A stretch of DNA of 18,355 nt, from NCBI RefSeq assembly GCF_946885885.1, contig NZ_CAMPHN010000085.1:1-18355 (forward strand), given 5' to 3'. This stretch comes from an uncultured Pseudomonas sp. (GTDB lineage: Bacteria > Pseudomonadota > Gammaproteobacteria > Pseudomonadales > Pseudomonadaceae). The notes below the pieces were generated by a model. It had not been told where the DNA came from, did not search any database, and worked only from the letters and a program-made list of their open reading frames with translations. How positions within the stretch are numbered: the first letter of the stretch is position 1; every line of letters starts with the position of its first letter. This document shows, piece after piece, positions 7,680 through 15,499 of the stretch. Made by a program: the position numbers and the translations under genes.

Positions 7680-8923
7680 TGTTCCGCCCGCTGAGTGTCT
7701 TTATCGGTATGCGCTACACCCGAGCCAAGCGGCGCAACCACTTCATCTCGTTTATCTCGCTGACCTCGATGATCGGCCTGGCCCTCGGCGTGCTGGCGAT
7801 GATCGTGGTGTTGTCGGTGATGAACGGCTTCCAGCAGGAAATGAGCACGCGCATCCTCGGCACCGTGCCCCACGCCAGCATCGCTGGCGCGAAACCGCTG
7901 GACGACTGGCGCGCCGTGGCCGAAAAAGCGCAGGAAAATCCGCAGGTCGTGGCGGCCGCGCCCTTTGCCGAGTTGGAGGGTATGTTGTCGTTCCGTGGGG
8001 CGATGCAGCCGATCCAGTTGCAAGGTGTCGACCCCGAGCAGGAGTCCAAGGTTTCGATCATTCCCGAGCATATGCAGCAAGGGCGTTTGGCCGACCTGCA
8101 ACCGGGCGAGTTCGGTGTGGTGATCGGTGAAATCACCGCGCGGCGTTTCCAGTTGAAGATTGGCGATAAGCTGGCGTTGATCGTTCCTGAGGTCAGCTCG
8201 GTGCCGGGCGGCATCACGCCGCGCATGCAGCGGCTGAATGTGGTCGGGATATTCAAGGTCGGCGCCGAGCTGGACAGCTCCTTGGCCTTGATCCACGTCG
8301 CCGATGCCGCGCATATCCAGCGTTTACAACCGGGCCAGGTGTCCGCGGTGCGCTTGAAGCTGCAGGACCTCTATCAGGCGCCACAGGTCGCGGCTGAGGT
8401 CGCCGGCGTATTGGGAGCGGGCTACAAGGCCAGCGACTGGACGCTGACCCAGGGCAGCCTGTTCAGTGCGATGAAGATGGAAAAGACCATGATCGGTCTG
8501 CTGCTGCTGCTGATAGTGGCGGTGGCGGCGTTCAATATCATCGCCACCCTGATCATGGTCGTCGCCGACAAAGGCGCGGATATCGCCATCCTGCGCACCC
8601 TCGGCGCGACGCCGCGGCAGATCATGGGGATTTTCATGGTGCAGGGCACGGTGATCGGCTCGATCGGTACGCTGATCGGCGCGGTGCTGGGGATTCTCGC
8701 GGCCCTGAACGTCAGCCAGTTGGTCGCTTGGATCGAGCGTCTGAGCGGTCAGCAGGTGTTGAGCTCGGACGTCTACTTTATCAGCAACCTGCCGTCGCAG
8801 TTGCAGCTCGCCGATGTCGTGCTGATTTGCGGCGCTGCTTTCAGTCTGAGCTTTCTGGCGACCCTCTATCCATCCTGGCGGGCGGCGCGTATCCAGCCGG
8901 CCGAGGCCTTGCGGTACGAGTGA
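7679..8923 (+). CDS. lolE: Lipoprotein-releasing ABC transporter permease LolE
   Basis: LolE is the second permease of LolCDE and binds the lipoprotein substrate. The 414-residue protein has the same four-helix MacB/FtsX layout as LolC and is strikingly similar to it: [35 protein letters not shown] and [14 protein letters not shown] occur in both. ELDSSLALIHV follows the E. coli LolE pattern, and VLSSDVYFISNLPSQL is close to E. coli LolE, which supports calling this one LolE. It nevertheless retains a Hook-like loop, GGITPRMQRL, at about 177-186. Translation is probably coupled to lolD through TGATG, as no strong Shine-Dalgarno sequence is seen. A strong terminator follows seven bases after the stop, closing the operon. 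Confidence 0.93.
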   Translation: MFRPLSVFIGMRYTRAKRRNHFISFISLTSMIGLALGVLAMIVVLSVMNGFQQEMSTRILGTVPHASIAGAKPLDDWRAVAEKAQENPQVVAAAPFAELEGMLSFRGAMQPIQLQGVDPEQESKVSIIPEHMQQGRLADLQPGEFGVVIGEITARRFQLKIGDKLALIVPEVSSVPGGITPRMQRLNVVGIFKVGAELDSSLALIHVADAAHIQRLQPGQVSAVRLKLQDLYQAPQVAAEVAGVLGAGYKASDWTLTQGSLFSAMKMEKTMIGLLLLLIVAVAAFNIIATLIMVVADKGADIAILRTLGATPRQIMGIFMVQGTVIGSIGTLIGAVLGILAALNVSQLVAWIERLSGQQVLSSDVYFISNLPSQLQLADVVLICGAAFSLSFLATLYPSWRAARIQPAEALRYE

Positions 8924-8930
8924 GGAAAGT

Positions 8931-8962
8931 AAAAAAGCCGTTACGCGAGTAACGGCTTTTTT
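8931..8962. terminator. Bidirectional intrinsic terminator, lolE / DUF2062 gene
   Basis: A perfect 14-pair stem has arms AAAAAAGCCGTTAC (8931-8944) and GTAACGGCTTTTTT (8949-8962), closed by a GCGA loop of the stable GNRA type. The outer six pairs are A-T, so either strand ends in a run of six U. It lies between the convergent lolE and DUF2062 genes. Confidence 0.95.
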
Positions 8963-8965
8963 GTT

Positions 8966-9499
8966 CTAGGGCTGACTGCCGCGTTGTCTACGCTTCTCCT
9001 GGCGCTTGCGCCAACTGCGCCGCACCCACCAGTGCCAGTAGGTGTTGGTGGCCACATAGCCGAGCCCGGCCAATAGCAGGCCCAGGACAAAGGAACCGAG
9101 ATACAGCGATTGCCAGTGGGTTTGCAGCACATGGCCGATCCAGCCCAGGGTGATACTGTCAGGCATGCGCAGCGGCGGCGTGCCGGTCATCCAGGCGCCG
9201 AATTTATAGCTGCAATAGAACACCGGCGGCATGGTGATCGGGTTGGTCAGCCAGACCAGGCCAACCGAGATCGGCAGATTGGCGCGGGCCGGAATAGCGA
9301 CGAAGGCGGCGGCCAACATTTGCATCGGCATGGGAATCATCGCCCAAAACAAGCCGACGGCCATAGCCCTGGATACCGAGTGGCGGTTAAGGTGCCAAAG
9401 GTTGGGGTCGTGAATCAACGCGCCAAGAAAGCGCAAGGACTTGCTGCCCTTGATACGTTCTGGATTCGGCATGTAGCGCTTGAATAAACGACGCGGCAT
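8966..9499 (-). CDS. DUF2062 inner-membrane protein of unknown function
   Basis: This is a DUF2062-family protein; its function is not established. The 177-residue product has a basic N-terminus, an amphipathic segment with WHLNRHSVSRA, and three likely membrane segments at about 45-69, 75-104 and 131-153. The first two contain the family-like patterns GLFWAMIPMPMQM and WLTNPITMPPVFY. The tail from about 160 is very basic (WVRRSWRKRQEKRRQR) and should face the cytoplasm. It is a single-gene unit: divergent from comEC, convergent with lolE, with the shared terminator ending three bases past its stop. No clear Shine-Dalgarno sequence precedes the ATG. Neighbouring envelope genes give no specific hint of role. 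Confidence 0.85.
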   Translation of the reverse strand: MPRRLFKRYMPNPERIKGSKSLRFLGALIHDPNLWHLNRHSVSRAMAVGLFWAMIPMPMQMLAAAFVAIPARANLPISVGLVWLTNPITMPPVFYCSYKFGAWMTGTPPLRMPDSITLGWIGHVLQTHWQSLYLGSFVLGLLLAGLGYVATNTYWHWWVRRSWRKRQEKRRQRGSQP

Positions 9500-9523
9500 G
9501 AAAGGGCTCTGGCAACTTAAAAA

Positions 9524-9543
9524 GCACCGGCATTATGCACCGG
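9524..9543. repeat. Short direct repeat in the DUF2062/comEC gap
   Basis: GCACCGG occurs twice, at 9524-9530 and 9537-9543, 13 bases apart, flanking a -10-like box read on the minus strand. It could be a regulator site around a promoter but is short enough to be chance. Confidence 0.3.
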
Positions 9544-9600
9544 TTACTGGCAGTCTGCTTTCTCTGTTTGTGACAGCAGATGAGTAAGCGGCGAATTATA
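9532..9600 (-). promoter_or_regulatory. Candidate promoter elements for the DUF2062 gene
   Basis: The minus strand has two -10-like hexamers: CATAAT (9532-9537), followed by GCCGG as is common downstream of Pseudomonas -10 boxes, and a perfect TATAAT (9595-9600). Neither has a convincing -35 box at 16-18 bases. The leaders would be about 30 or 90 bases. The rest of this 174-base divergent gap shows no other clear element except the comEC ribosome-binding site. Confidence 0.35.
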
Positions 9601-9673
9601 GAGTTGATCTTCAAGGGATTGTTGGTGTTCGTCGCGATGTAACTGCAAGGGCCCACGGGGCAGGAGTCTATCG

Positions 9674-11890
9674 ATGCGCACAGGGATGTTTGCGCTGGTT
9701 GCGGGTTTGCTGGTGTTGCGCTGGCTTCCCGCTTTGCCGCCGTTCTGGTTGTTATGCCTGCTGCCGATTATCGGTCTGATGCTGCTGCCGTTTCGCAGTT
9801 ATCCAGTGGCATTGTTTCTATTCGGTTTCAGTTGGGCCTGTATCTCGGCGCAGGCGGCCCTGGACGATCGCCTGGCCGCTGATCTGGATGGACGAACCTT
9901 ATGGCTGCAAGGCCAGGTGGTCGGTTTGCCGGAAATGCGCGGCGGCGTGGTGCGTTTCGAGTTGGCGGACCCGCAGTCGCGTCGCGCCGATTTGCCTGCC
10001 CGGCTGCGCCTGGCCTGGTACGCCGGGCCCGAGTTACGCGCAGGCGAAACCTGGCGCCTGGCGGTGCGTTTGAAGCGCCCCCATGGCATGGTCAATCCGC
10101 AGTCCTTCGACTACGAGGCTTGGCTGCTGGCGCAGCGCATCGGCGCCACCGGCACGGTGAAAAGCGGCGAGCGGGTGGCCGCTGCCGGCGGTCCGAATGC
10201 CTGGCGCGACAGTCTTCGCCAACGCCTGTTGCAGGTCGATGCGCATGGCCGCGAAGGTGCCTTGACCGCCCTGGTGCTGGGCGATGGTTCGGGTTTGTCG
10301 ACGGCCGATTGGCGCTTGCTGCAAGACACCGGCACCGTGCATCTGATGGTGATATCCGGTCAGCACATCGGCCTGCTCGCCACCTTGTTGTATGGTCTGA
10401 TAGCCGCGCTGGCGCGCCTGGGTTGGTGGCCGCGGCGCTGGCCTTGGCTGCCGTGGGCTTGCGCGTGTGCCTTTGTCGGTGCCCTGGCCTATGGTTGGCT
10501 GGCCGGTTTCGAGGTGCCGGTGCAGCGCGCCTGCGTGATGGTCGGCCTGGTATTGCTATGGCGATGGCGCTTTCGTCATCTCGGCGTCTGGCTGCCGTTT
10601 CTGATCGCCTTGCTCGCGGTGCTGTTATTGGAGCCCTTGGCCAGTTTGCAGGCGGGGTTCTGGCTGTCCTTCGGGGCGGTGGCCTGGTTGATCCTGATTT
10701 TCAGCGGCCGCCTGGGCGCCTGGTCATGGTGGCGTACCCTCGGGCGGGCGCAGTGGGCCATGGCCTTGGGGCTGTTACCGCTGCTGTTGGCGTTGGGCTT
10801 GCCGGTTAGCGCCAGTGCGCCTTTGGCCAACCTGTTCGCAGTGCCCTGGGTCGGCCTGCTGGTCGTGCCTTTGGCGCTGCTCGGCACCCTGTTGCTGCCG
10901 GTGCCTTGGCTGGGGGAGGGATTGTTATGGGTGGCCGGCGGTTTGCTCGAGCTGTTGTTCGTGTTGCTGGGGCATATGGCGGCCTGGGTGCCGGCGTGGC
11001 TGCCGACTGCCTTGCCGCTCTGGTCCTGGTCGTTGATCGCATGCGGAGTGTTGCTGCTGCTACTGCCCTCCGGCGTGCCGTTGCGCGGTTTGGGCTGGCT
11101 GCTGTTGCTGCCGGTATTCTTCAGTCCGACCCCGCGCCCGGTTCCCGGTCAGGCCGAGGTGTGGATGTTGGATGTCGGTCAGGGTTCGGCATTGCTGCTG
11201 CGCACCCATGGGTACGATCTGCTGTATGACGCCGGCGCGCGTTTCGGTGATTTCGATTTGGGCGAGCGGGTGGTGTTGCCATCCCTGCGCGCGCTGGGCG
11301 TCGATAAACTCGACCTTATGCTGATCAGTCATGCCGACAACGATCACGCGGGAGGCGCTGCGGCCGTAGCACGCGGCATGCCGGTAGGGCAGGTGCTCAG
11401 CGGCGACGCCGATGCGTTGCCCGCCGCCTTACAGGCTTCGGCTTGCGAGGTAGGGCATAGTTGGCAATGGGACGGTGTGCGATTCACCACCTGGCGTTGG
11501 GCGCAGGCCGCCGACAGCAATCAAGCATCCTGCGTGTTGCTGGTCGAAGCCAATGGCGAACGCCTGCTGCTCACCGGCGATATCGACAGCTCCGCCGAGC
11601 ATGCCCTGCTCGAAAGCGGATTCGATGTGCGTGCCGATTGGTTGCTGGTGCCCCATCACGGTAGCCGCAGCTCGTCTTCGTCTGCGTTCGTGCAGGCGGT
11701 AGCGCCGAGCGCCGCGTTGCTATCGCGAGGTCATCTCAATAGCTTCGGGCATCCCCATGCGGAGGTGCTCGAGCGCTTACCCGCCCGCCTTTACGACAGC
11801 GTCGAGCAGGGGGCGGTACGCATTCGACTGGGCGCCTTCGCGGTTGCTCGAGGTTTGCGGGCGCAGTCGCGCTTTTGGCGAGAAAAATGA
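9674..11890 (+). CDS. comEC: DNA internalisation / competence protein ComEC
   Basis: ComEC forms the inner-membrane channel that carries single-stranded DNA into the cytoplasm during natural transformation. The 738-residue protein has the full architecture: N-terminal hydrophobic segments with a soluble DUF4131-type domain (about 70-165), a polytopic competence domain (about 195-470) beginning with LTALVLGDGSGL and including VISGQHIGL, and a C-terminal metallo-beta-lactamase-like domain (about 495 to the end). That last domain keeps HADNDH (His553, Asp555, Asp557, His558), the GD at 635-636 and PHHGS (His661, His662), so it may be a competent nuclease. The usual SGLH is SGQH here. CAGGAGT lies six bases before the ATG. 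It is transcribed divergently from the DUF2062 gene; exbB starts 71 bases downstream without an intervening terminator. Confidence 0.95.
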   Translation: MRTGMFALVAGLLVLRWLPALPPFWLLCLLPIIGLMLLPFRSYPVALFLFGFSWACISAQAALDDRLAADLDGRTLWLQGQVVGLPEMRGGVVRFELADPQSRRADLPARLRLAWYAGPELRAGETWRLAVRLKRPHGMVNPQSFDYEAWLLAQRIGATGTVKSGERVAAAGGPNAWRDSLRQRLLQVDAHGREGALTALVLGDGSGLSTADWRLLQDTGTVHLMVISGQHIGLLATLLYGLIAALARLGWWPRRWPWLPWACACAFVGALAYGWLAGFEVPVQRACVMVGLVLLWRWRFRHLGVWLPFLIALLAVLLLEPLASLQAGFWLSFGAVAWLILIFSGRLGAWSWWRTLGRAQWAMALGLLPLLLALGLPVSASAPLANLFAVPWVGLLVVPLALLGTLLLPVPWLGEGLLWVAGGLLELLFVLLGHMAAWVPAWLPTALPLWSWSLIACGVLLLLLPSGVPLRGLGWLLLLPVFFSPTPRPVPGQAEVWMLDVGQGSALLLRTHGYDLLYDAGARFGDFDLGERVVLPSLRALGVDKLDLMLISHADNDHAGGAAAVARGMPVGQVLSGDADALPAALQASACEVGHSWQWDGVRFTTWRWAQAADSNQASCVLLVEANGERLLLTGDIDSSAEHALLESGFDVRADWLLVPHHGSRSSSSSAFVQAVAPSAALLSRGHLNSFGHPHAEVLERLPARLYDSVEQGAVRIRLGAFAVARGLRAQSRFWREK

Positions 11891-11920
11891 GAACGGCGGC
11901 GGTCGGCGAGGCCGCGACCC

Positions 11921-11926
11921 TATGCT
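11921..11926 (+). promoter_or_regulatory. Candidate -10 box upstream of exbB
   Basis: TATGCT (followed by AGAGT) lies 35 bases before the exbB GTG in the 71-base gap after comEC. There is no good -35 hexamer at normal spacing. A weak hairpin, GGTCG/CGACC at 11901-11919, sits just upstream. If real, it would drive the exbB-to-murB envelope operon separately from comEC. Confidence 0.35.
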
Positions 11927-11961
11927 AGAGTGACGCCACTTTTCAAAGGGGATCTGCCACC

Positions 11962-12594
11962 GTGTGGGAACTGGTCAAAGCAGGCGGCTGGATGATGCTG
12001 CCAATCATTTTGTGTTCGATCGCAGCGGCCGGCATCGTTGCCGAACGTCTGTGGACCCTGCGGCCCAGCCGGGTCACTCCGGCCAATCTGCTCGGTCAGG
12101 TATGGCGCTGGATCAAGGATAAAAAGCTCAATAACCAAAAACTCAAAGAGCTGCGCGCCAACTCGCCGTTGGGGCAAATCCTGGCCGCCGGCCTGGCCAA
12201 CTCCAAGCATGGTCGCGAGATCATGAAAGAGTGCATCGAGGAAGCCGCGGCGCGCGTGGTCCACGAGCTGGAGCGCTACCTCAACGCCCTGGGCACCATT
12301 GCCGGGATAGCGCCACTGCTCGGTCTGCTGGGCACCGTGTTGGGCATGATCGAGATTTTCAGCTCATTCATGGGCTCGGGTATGGCCAACGCGCCGGTAC
12401 TCGCCGGCGGTATCGCCAAGGCGCTGATCACCACCGCCGCGGGTTTGATGGTGGCGATTCCCGCACTGTTCTTCCATCGCTATTTGCAGCGGCGCGTCGA
12501 CGAGTTGGTGGTCGGCATGGAGCAGGAGGCGATCAAACTGGTGGAAGTGGTGCAGGGCGATCGAGACGTCGATCTGGCTGAGGAGAAGGCGTGA
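11962..12594 (+). CDS. exbB: ExbB/TolQ-family proton channel subunit
   Basis: ExbB/TolQ/MotA-family proteins form the pentameric inner-membrane part of a proton channel that works with an ExbD/TolR dimer to drive mechanical work across the envelope. The 210-residue protein has three membrane segments (about 12-30, 112-134, 154-174), a cytoplasmic loop between the first two, and the family signatures APLLGLLGTVLGMIEIF and ALITTAAGLMVAIPALFFH. The start is GTG with AAGGGG about eleven bases upstream; the stop overlaps exbD as GTGA. No tonB, tolA or tolB is nearby. Membership of the family is certain; whether it serves TonB or another partner is not. Confidence 0.92.
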   Translation: MWELVKAGGWMMLPIILCSIAAAGIVAERLWTLRPSRVTPANLLGQVWRWIKDKKLNNQKLKELRANSPLGQILAAGLANSKHGREIMKECIEEAAARVVHELERYLNALGTIAGIAPLLGLLGTVLGMIEIFSSFMGSGMANAPVLAGGIAKALITTAAGLMVAIPALFFHRYLQRRVDELVVGMEQEAIKLVEVVQGDRDVDLAEEKA

Positions 12595-13019
12595 AATTCC
12601 GGCGCAAACCGCGGGAAAACGTCGAGATCAACCTGGCTTCGTTGATCGACGTGGTGTTTATCCTGCTGCTGTTTTTTGTGGTCACCACGACCTTCACCCG
12701 CGAGACCCAGCTCAAGGTCGATCTGCCGGAAGCCGCCACAGGCGCGCCGCCGGAGCAGACCGAGCTGAAGCAACTCGAAGTGCTGATCGATGCCCAGGGC
12801 GGTTACGCCTTGAATGGCCAGGCGTTGTTGAAGAGCGACTTGGCCGCTCTGATGGCGGCATTGCAGAAGGAATCCGCGGGCGATAACAGCCTGCCGCTGA
12901 TTATCAGCGCCGATGCGAAAACCCCGCACCAGGCGGTGATCACGGCCATGGACGCAGCGGGCAAACTGGGCTTCGCCCATTTGCGCATCACCACGGTCGA
13001 GGCGCAGGCGACGCCTTGA
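12591..13019 (+). CDS. exbD: ExbD/TolR-family proton channel subunit
   Basis: This is the partner of the preceding ExbB-like protein. The 142-residue product has a short basic cytoplasmic N-terminus, one membrane helix (about 15-36) and a periplasmic domain. The helix contains Asp20 in [12 protein letters not shown], the proton-carrying aspartate that defines the family. The periplasmic part has LKVDLPEA after the helix and the repeated pattern ending in [27 protein letters not shown], shared with ExbD and TolR. It starts with GTG in the stop of exbB, with AGGAGAAGG immediately upstream. The stop lies 13 bases before lpxK, so it is part of the lipid A operon. Confidence 0.93.
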   Translation: MKFRRKPRENVEINLASLIDVVFILLLFFVVTTTFTRETQLKVDLPEAATGAPPEQTELKQLEVLIDAQGGYALNGQALLKSDLAALMAALQKESAGDNSLPLIISADAKTPHQAVITAMDAAGKLGFAHLRITTVEAQATP

Positions 13020-13032
13020 AGGCCCCGGGTTT

Positions 13033-14034
13033 ATGAGCCTGAGCGAACGCTTGACGGCTGCCTGGTACGCCGGGCATCCGGCGCTCGCGGTGTTGCGGCC
13101 GCTGGAGTGGCTTTACCGCGGCGTCGTGCGGCGCAAGCGCGAGCGCTTTCTGGCCGGCGAAGGCACGATCTACCGTGCGCCGGTCCCGGTCGTGGTGGTG
13201 GGCAATATCACCGTCGGCGGCACCGGCAAAACCCCCCTGATTCTTTGGTTGATCGAGCATTGCCGCAGCCGCGGTCTGCGGGTCGGTGTGGTCAGCCGCG
13301 GTTACGGTGCCAAACCGCCGCAATTGCCTTGGCGGGTGCGCGCCGACCAAGCTGCCGGCATCGCCGGCGACGAGCCTTTATTGATCGTCCAGCGCAGCGG
13401 CGTCCCCTTGATGATCGACCCCGAGCGCAGTCGCGCGGTGGCGGCCTTATTGGCCGAGGAGCCCTTGGACCTGATTCTCAGCGACGACGGCCTGCAGCAT
13501 TACCGCATGGCGCGCGATCTGGAGCTGGTGCTGATCGATGCGGCGCGTGGCTTGGGCAACCGCCGTTGTTTGCCGGCCGGCCCCTTGCGCGAGCCGGTCG
13601 AGCGCTTGCAGAGCGTCGATGCCTTGCTGCATAACGGCGCGTCCAATGACCCCGTCGGCGCTTATGGCTTCAGGTTGCAGCCGCGGGCGCTGGTCAACCT
13701 GCGCAGCGGCGAACGGCTTCCGTTGAGCCATTTTGCGCCCGGCCAGACCCTGCATGCCGTCGCCGGTATCGGCAATCCGCAGCGTTTCTTCACGACCCTC
13801 GAACGGCTACACTGGCGGCCTGTCGCGCATGCTTTTGCCGACCATGCGCAGTTCGACGCAGCGCTGCTGAATTTCAGCCCCGCATTGCCGTTGGTGATGA
13901 CGGAGAAGGATGCGGTCAAATGCCGTGCCTTCGCCGCCGAAGACTGGTGGTACCTGGCGGTGGATGCCGAGCCTTCGGCGGCCTTCGTCGCCTGGTTCGA
14001 TGGGCAATTGCAGCATTTGCTACCGCGTCCCTAA
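13033..14034 (+). CDS. lpxK: Tetraacyldisaccharide 4'-kinase (lipid A kinase)
   Basis: LpxK phosphorylates the 4' position of the tetraacyldisaccharide 1-phosphate, forming lipid IVA at the cytoplasmic face of the inner membrane. The 333-residue protein has an N-terminal membrane-associated helix (about 8-30), the P-loop [12 protein letters not shown] (57-68), VVSRGYG soon after it, and the LpxK signature [19 protein letters not shown]. The usual length is about 320-330. GAAGG lies about a dozen bases upstream of the ATG. In E. coli lpxK follows msbA; here it follows exbBD, and the downstream Trm112-like gene and kdsB keep the E. coli order. Confidence 0.96.
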   Translation: MSLSERLTAAWYAGHPALAVLRPLEWLYRGVVRRKRERFLAGEGTIYRAPVPVVVVGNITVGGTGKTPLILWLIEHCRSRGLRVGVVSRGYGAKPPQLPWRVRADQAAGIAGDEPLLIVQRSGVPLMIDPERSRAVAALLAEEPLDLILSDDGLQHYRMARDLELVLIDAARGLGNRRCLPAGPLREPVERLQSVDALLHNGASNDPVGAYGFRLQPRALVNLRSGERLPLSHFAPGQTLHAVAGIGNPQRFFTTLERLHWRPVAHAFADHAQFDAALLNFSPALPLVMTEKDAVKCRAFAAEDWWYLAVDAEPSAAFVAWFDGQLQHLLPRP

Positions 14035-14084
14035 CAGCCTGCTAAGCGTCCTACCGTCAGACGCCGTTCACTCAAGGATTTCCC

Positions 14085-14270
14085 ATGGACCCGAAACTAC
14101 TCGATATCTTGGCCTGCCCGCTGTGCAAGGGCCCGCTGAAACTGGCCGCCGATAAAAGCGAGCTGATCTGCAAAGCGGACGGCTTGGCGTTCCCCGTGCG
14201 CGATGGCATCCCGGTGATGCTTGAAACCGAAGCCCGTACCCTGAATGTCGACGAGCGCCTGGATAAATAA
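14085..14270 (+). CDS. ycaR: Trm112-like small zinc-ribbon protein (YcaR family)
   Basis: This 61-residue protein belongs to the Trm112/UPF0434 family. In eukaryotes and archaea Trm112 activates methyltransferases; the role of the bacterial form is not settled. It has Cys11 and Cys14 (CPLC) and Cys29 in [20 protein letters not shown], matching E. coli YcaR, which also has three cysteines as I recall it. AAGGA is placed six bases before the ATG. Its TAA is followed directly by the kdsB ATG with no gap, so translation is surely coupled. The lpxK-ycaR-kdsB linkage is shared with E. coli. Confidence 0.93.
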   Translation: MDPKLLDILACPLCKGPLKLAADKSELICKADGLAFPVRDGIPVMLETEARTLNVDERLDK

Positions 14271-15035
14271 ATGAGCACTGTTTTTACCGTTGTGATCCCG
14301 GCGCGTTACGCCTCCAGCCGTTTGCCGGGTAAGCCGTTGCAGGATATCGCCGGCAAACCCATGGTCCAGCATGTCTGGGAGCAGGCTTGCAAAAGCAGTG
14401 CGCAGCGCGTGGTGGTGGCGACCGACGATGTGCGCATCGTCGAGGTCTGCCGCGGCTTCGGCGCCGAGGTGCTGTTGACCCGCGTCGAGCACAACTCCGG
14501 TACCGACCGCCTTGCCGAAGTGGCGGCGGCCCTCGGGCTGGCGCCCGAGGCCATCGTGGTCAACGTGCAGGGCGACGAGCCGCTGATCCCGCCCGCGATC
14601 ATCGATCAGGTGGCGGCCAATCTCGCCGCCAATCCGCAGGCGGCCATCGCCACGCTGGCCGAACCCATCGAGGACGCCGCGACGCTGTTCAATCCGAATG
14701 TGGTCAAGGTGGTCAGCGACTTGCACGGTTTGGCGCTGACCTTCAGCCGCGCGCCGCTGCCCTGGGCGCGGGACGCTTTCGCCGTCGACCGCGAGCAGTT
14801 GCCAGCCAATGTGCCTTACCGCCGGCATATCGGCATCTACGCCTACCGTGCCCAGTTCCTCCATGATTTCGTCGCCTGGGGACCTTGCTGGCTGGAGGAT
14901 GGCGAGTGCCTGGAGCAACTGCGCGCGCTCTGGCACGGCGTGCGTATCCATGTCGCCGATGCCTTGCAGGCACCGCCTGCCGGGGTCGATACGCAAGACG
15001 ACCTCGATCGCGTCCGCCGCCTGCTGGGGGCTTGA
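14271..15035 (+). CDS. kdsB: 3-deoxy-manno-octulosonate cytidylyltransferase (CMP-Kdo synthetase)
   Basis: KdsB activates Kdo with CTP to give CMP-Kdo, the donor for the inner core of lipopolysaccharide. The 254-residue protein begins with the nucleotide-binding signature [17 protein letters not shown], then VVATDD and [10 protein letters not shown], then [12 protein letters not shown] with the metal-binding aspartate, and later FSRAPLPW and RHIGIYAYR. The length is normal for the family. The gene starts at the base after the Trm112-like stop and ends sharing one base with the phosphatase start (TGATG). It works with LpxK in Kdo2-lipid A synthesis. Confidence 0.97.
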   Translation: MSTVFTVVIPARYASSRLPGKPLQDIAGKPMVQHVWEQACKSSAQRVVVATDDVRIVEVCRGFGAEVLLTRVEHNSGTDRLAEVAAALGLAPEAIVVNVQGDEPLIPPAIIDQVAANLAANPQAAIATLAEPIEDAATLFNPNVVKVVSDLHGLALTFSRAPLPWARDAFAVDREQLPANVPYRRHIGIYAYRAQFLHDFVAWGPCWLEDGECLEQLRALWHGVRIHVADALQAPPAGVDTQDDLDRVRRLLGA

Positions 15036-15499
15036 TGCGCGTCCTGTTCGTCTGCCTGGGAAATATTTGCCGTTCGCCGACGGCCGAGGCGGTGCTGCGC
15101 CACAAGTTGCGCGAAGCCGGACTGGAAGGGCGCATCGAAGTCGATTCCGCGGGTACCGGCGACTGGCATATCGGTAAAGCTCCGGATGCGCGCACGCTGA
15201 GTGCGGCGAAACGGCGTGGTTATGACCTCTCCGCGCTACGCGGGCGGCAGGTCGCGGCGGACGATTTCGCGCGCTTCGATCTGATTCTGGCCATGGACAG
15301 CAGCAATTTGAGCCATCTTCAGCGCTTGCGCCCCAGCGCGGCCGTCGCCGAGCTGGATCTGTTTCTGCGCCGCTATCAAGCGCCCTTCGATGATGTGCCG
15401 GACCCCTATTACGGTGGCGAGGAGGGTTTCGAGCAGGTGTTGGATTTGATCGAGCAGGCCAGCGACGCCCTGATCCTCGAGCTCAAGGGACGCTTATGA
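15035..15499 (+). CDS. ptpA: Low-molecular-weight protein tyrosine phosphatase
   Basis: Members of this cytoplasmic family remove phosphate from phosphotyrosine. The 154-residue protein starts with the P-loop CLGNICRS: nucleophile Cys7 and Arg13 in CX5RS, with Cys12 as the neighbouring cysteine that can form a protective disulfide. The general acid is Asp123 in DPYYGG, and EGFEQVLDLIEQA follows as expected. The frame is open upstream inside kdsB, but this ATG fits the family start exactly. It overlaps kdsB by one base and murB by ATGA. No BY-kinase (Wzc-like) or capsule gene is adjacent, so its substrate is unknown; the neighbours suggest envelope synthesis. Confidence 0.95.
   Translation: MRVLFVCLGNICRSPTAEAVLRHKLREAGLEGRIEVDSAGTGDWHIGKAPDARTLSAAKRRGYDLSALRGRQVAADDFARFDLILAMDSSNLSHLQRLRPSAAVAELDLFLRRYQAPFDDVPDPYYGGEEGFEQVLDLIEQASDALILELKGRL

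Noticed and set aside
14085..14270. Trm112-like protein with only three cysteines, suggesting a broken zinc site
   Set aside because: E. coli YcaR, as I recall its sequence, also has three; this is usual for the bacterial family.
14885..15034. Upstream in-frame extension of the tyrosine phosphatase (50 codons)
   Set aside because: It lies inside kdsB; the family begins just before the CX5R loop, as with the ATG at 15035.
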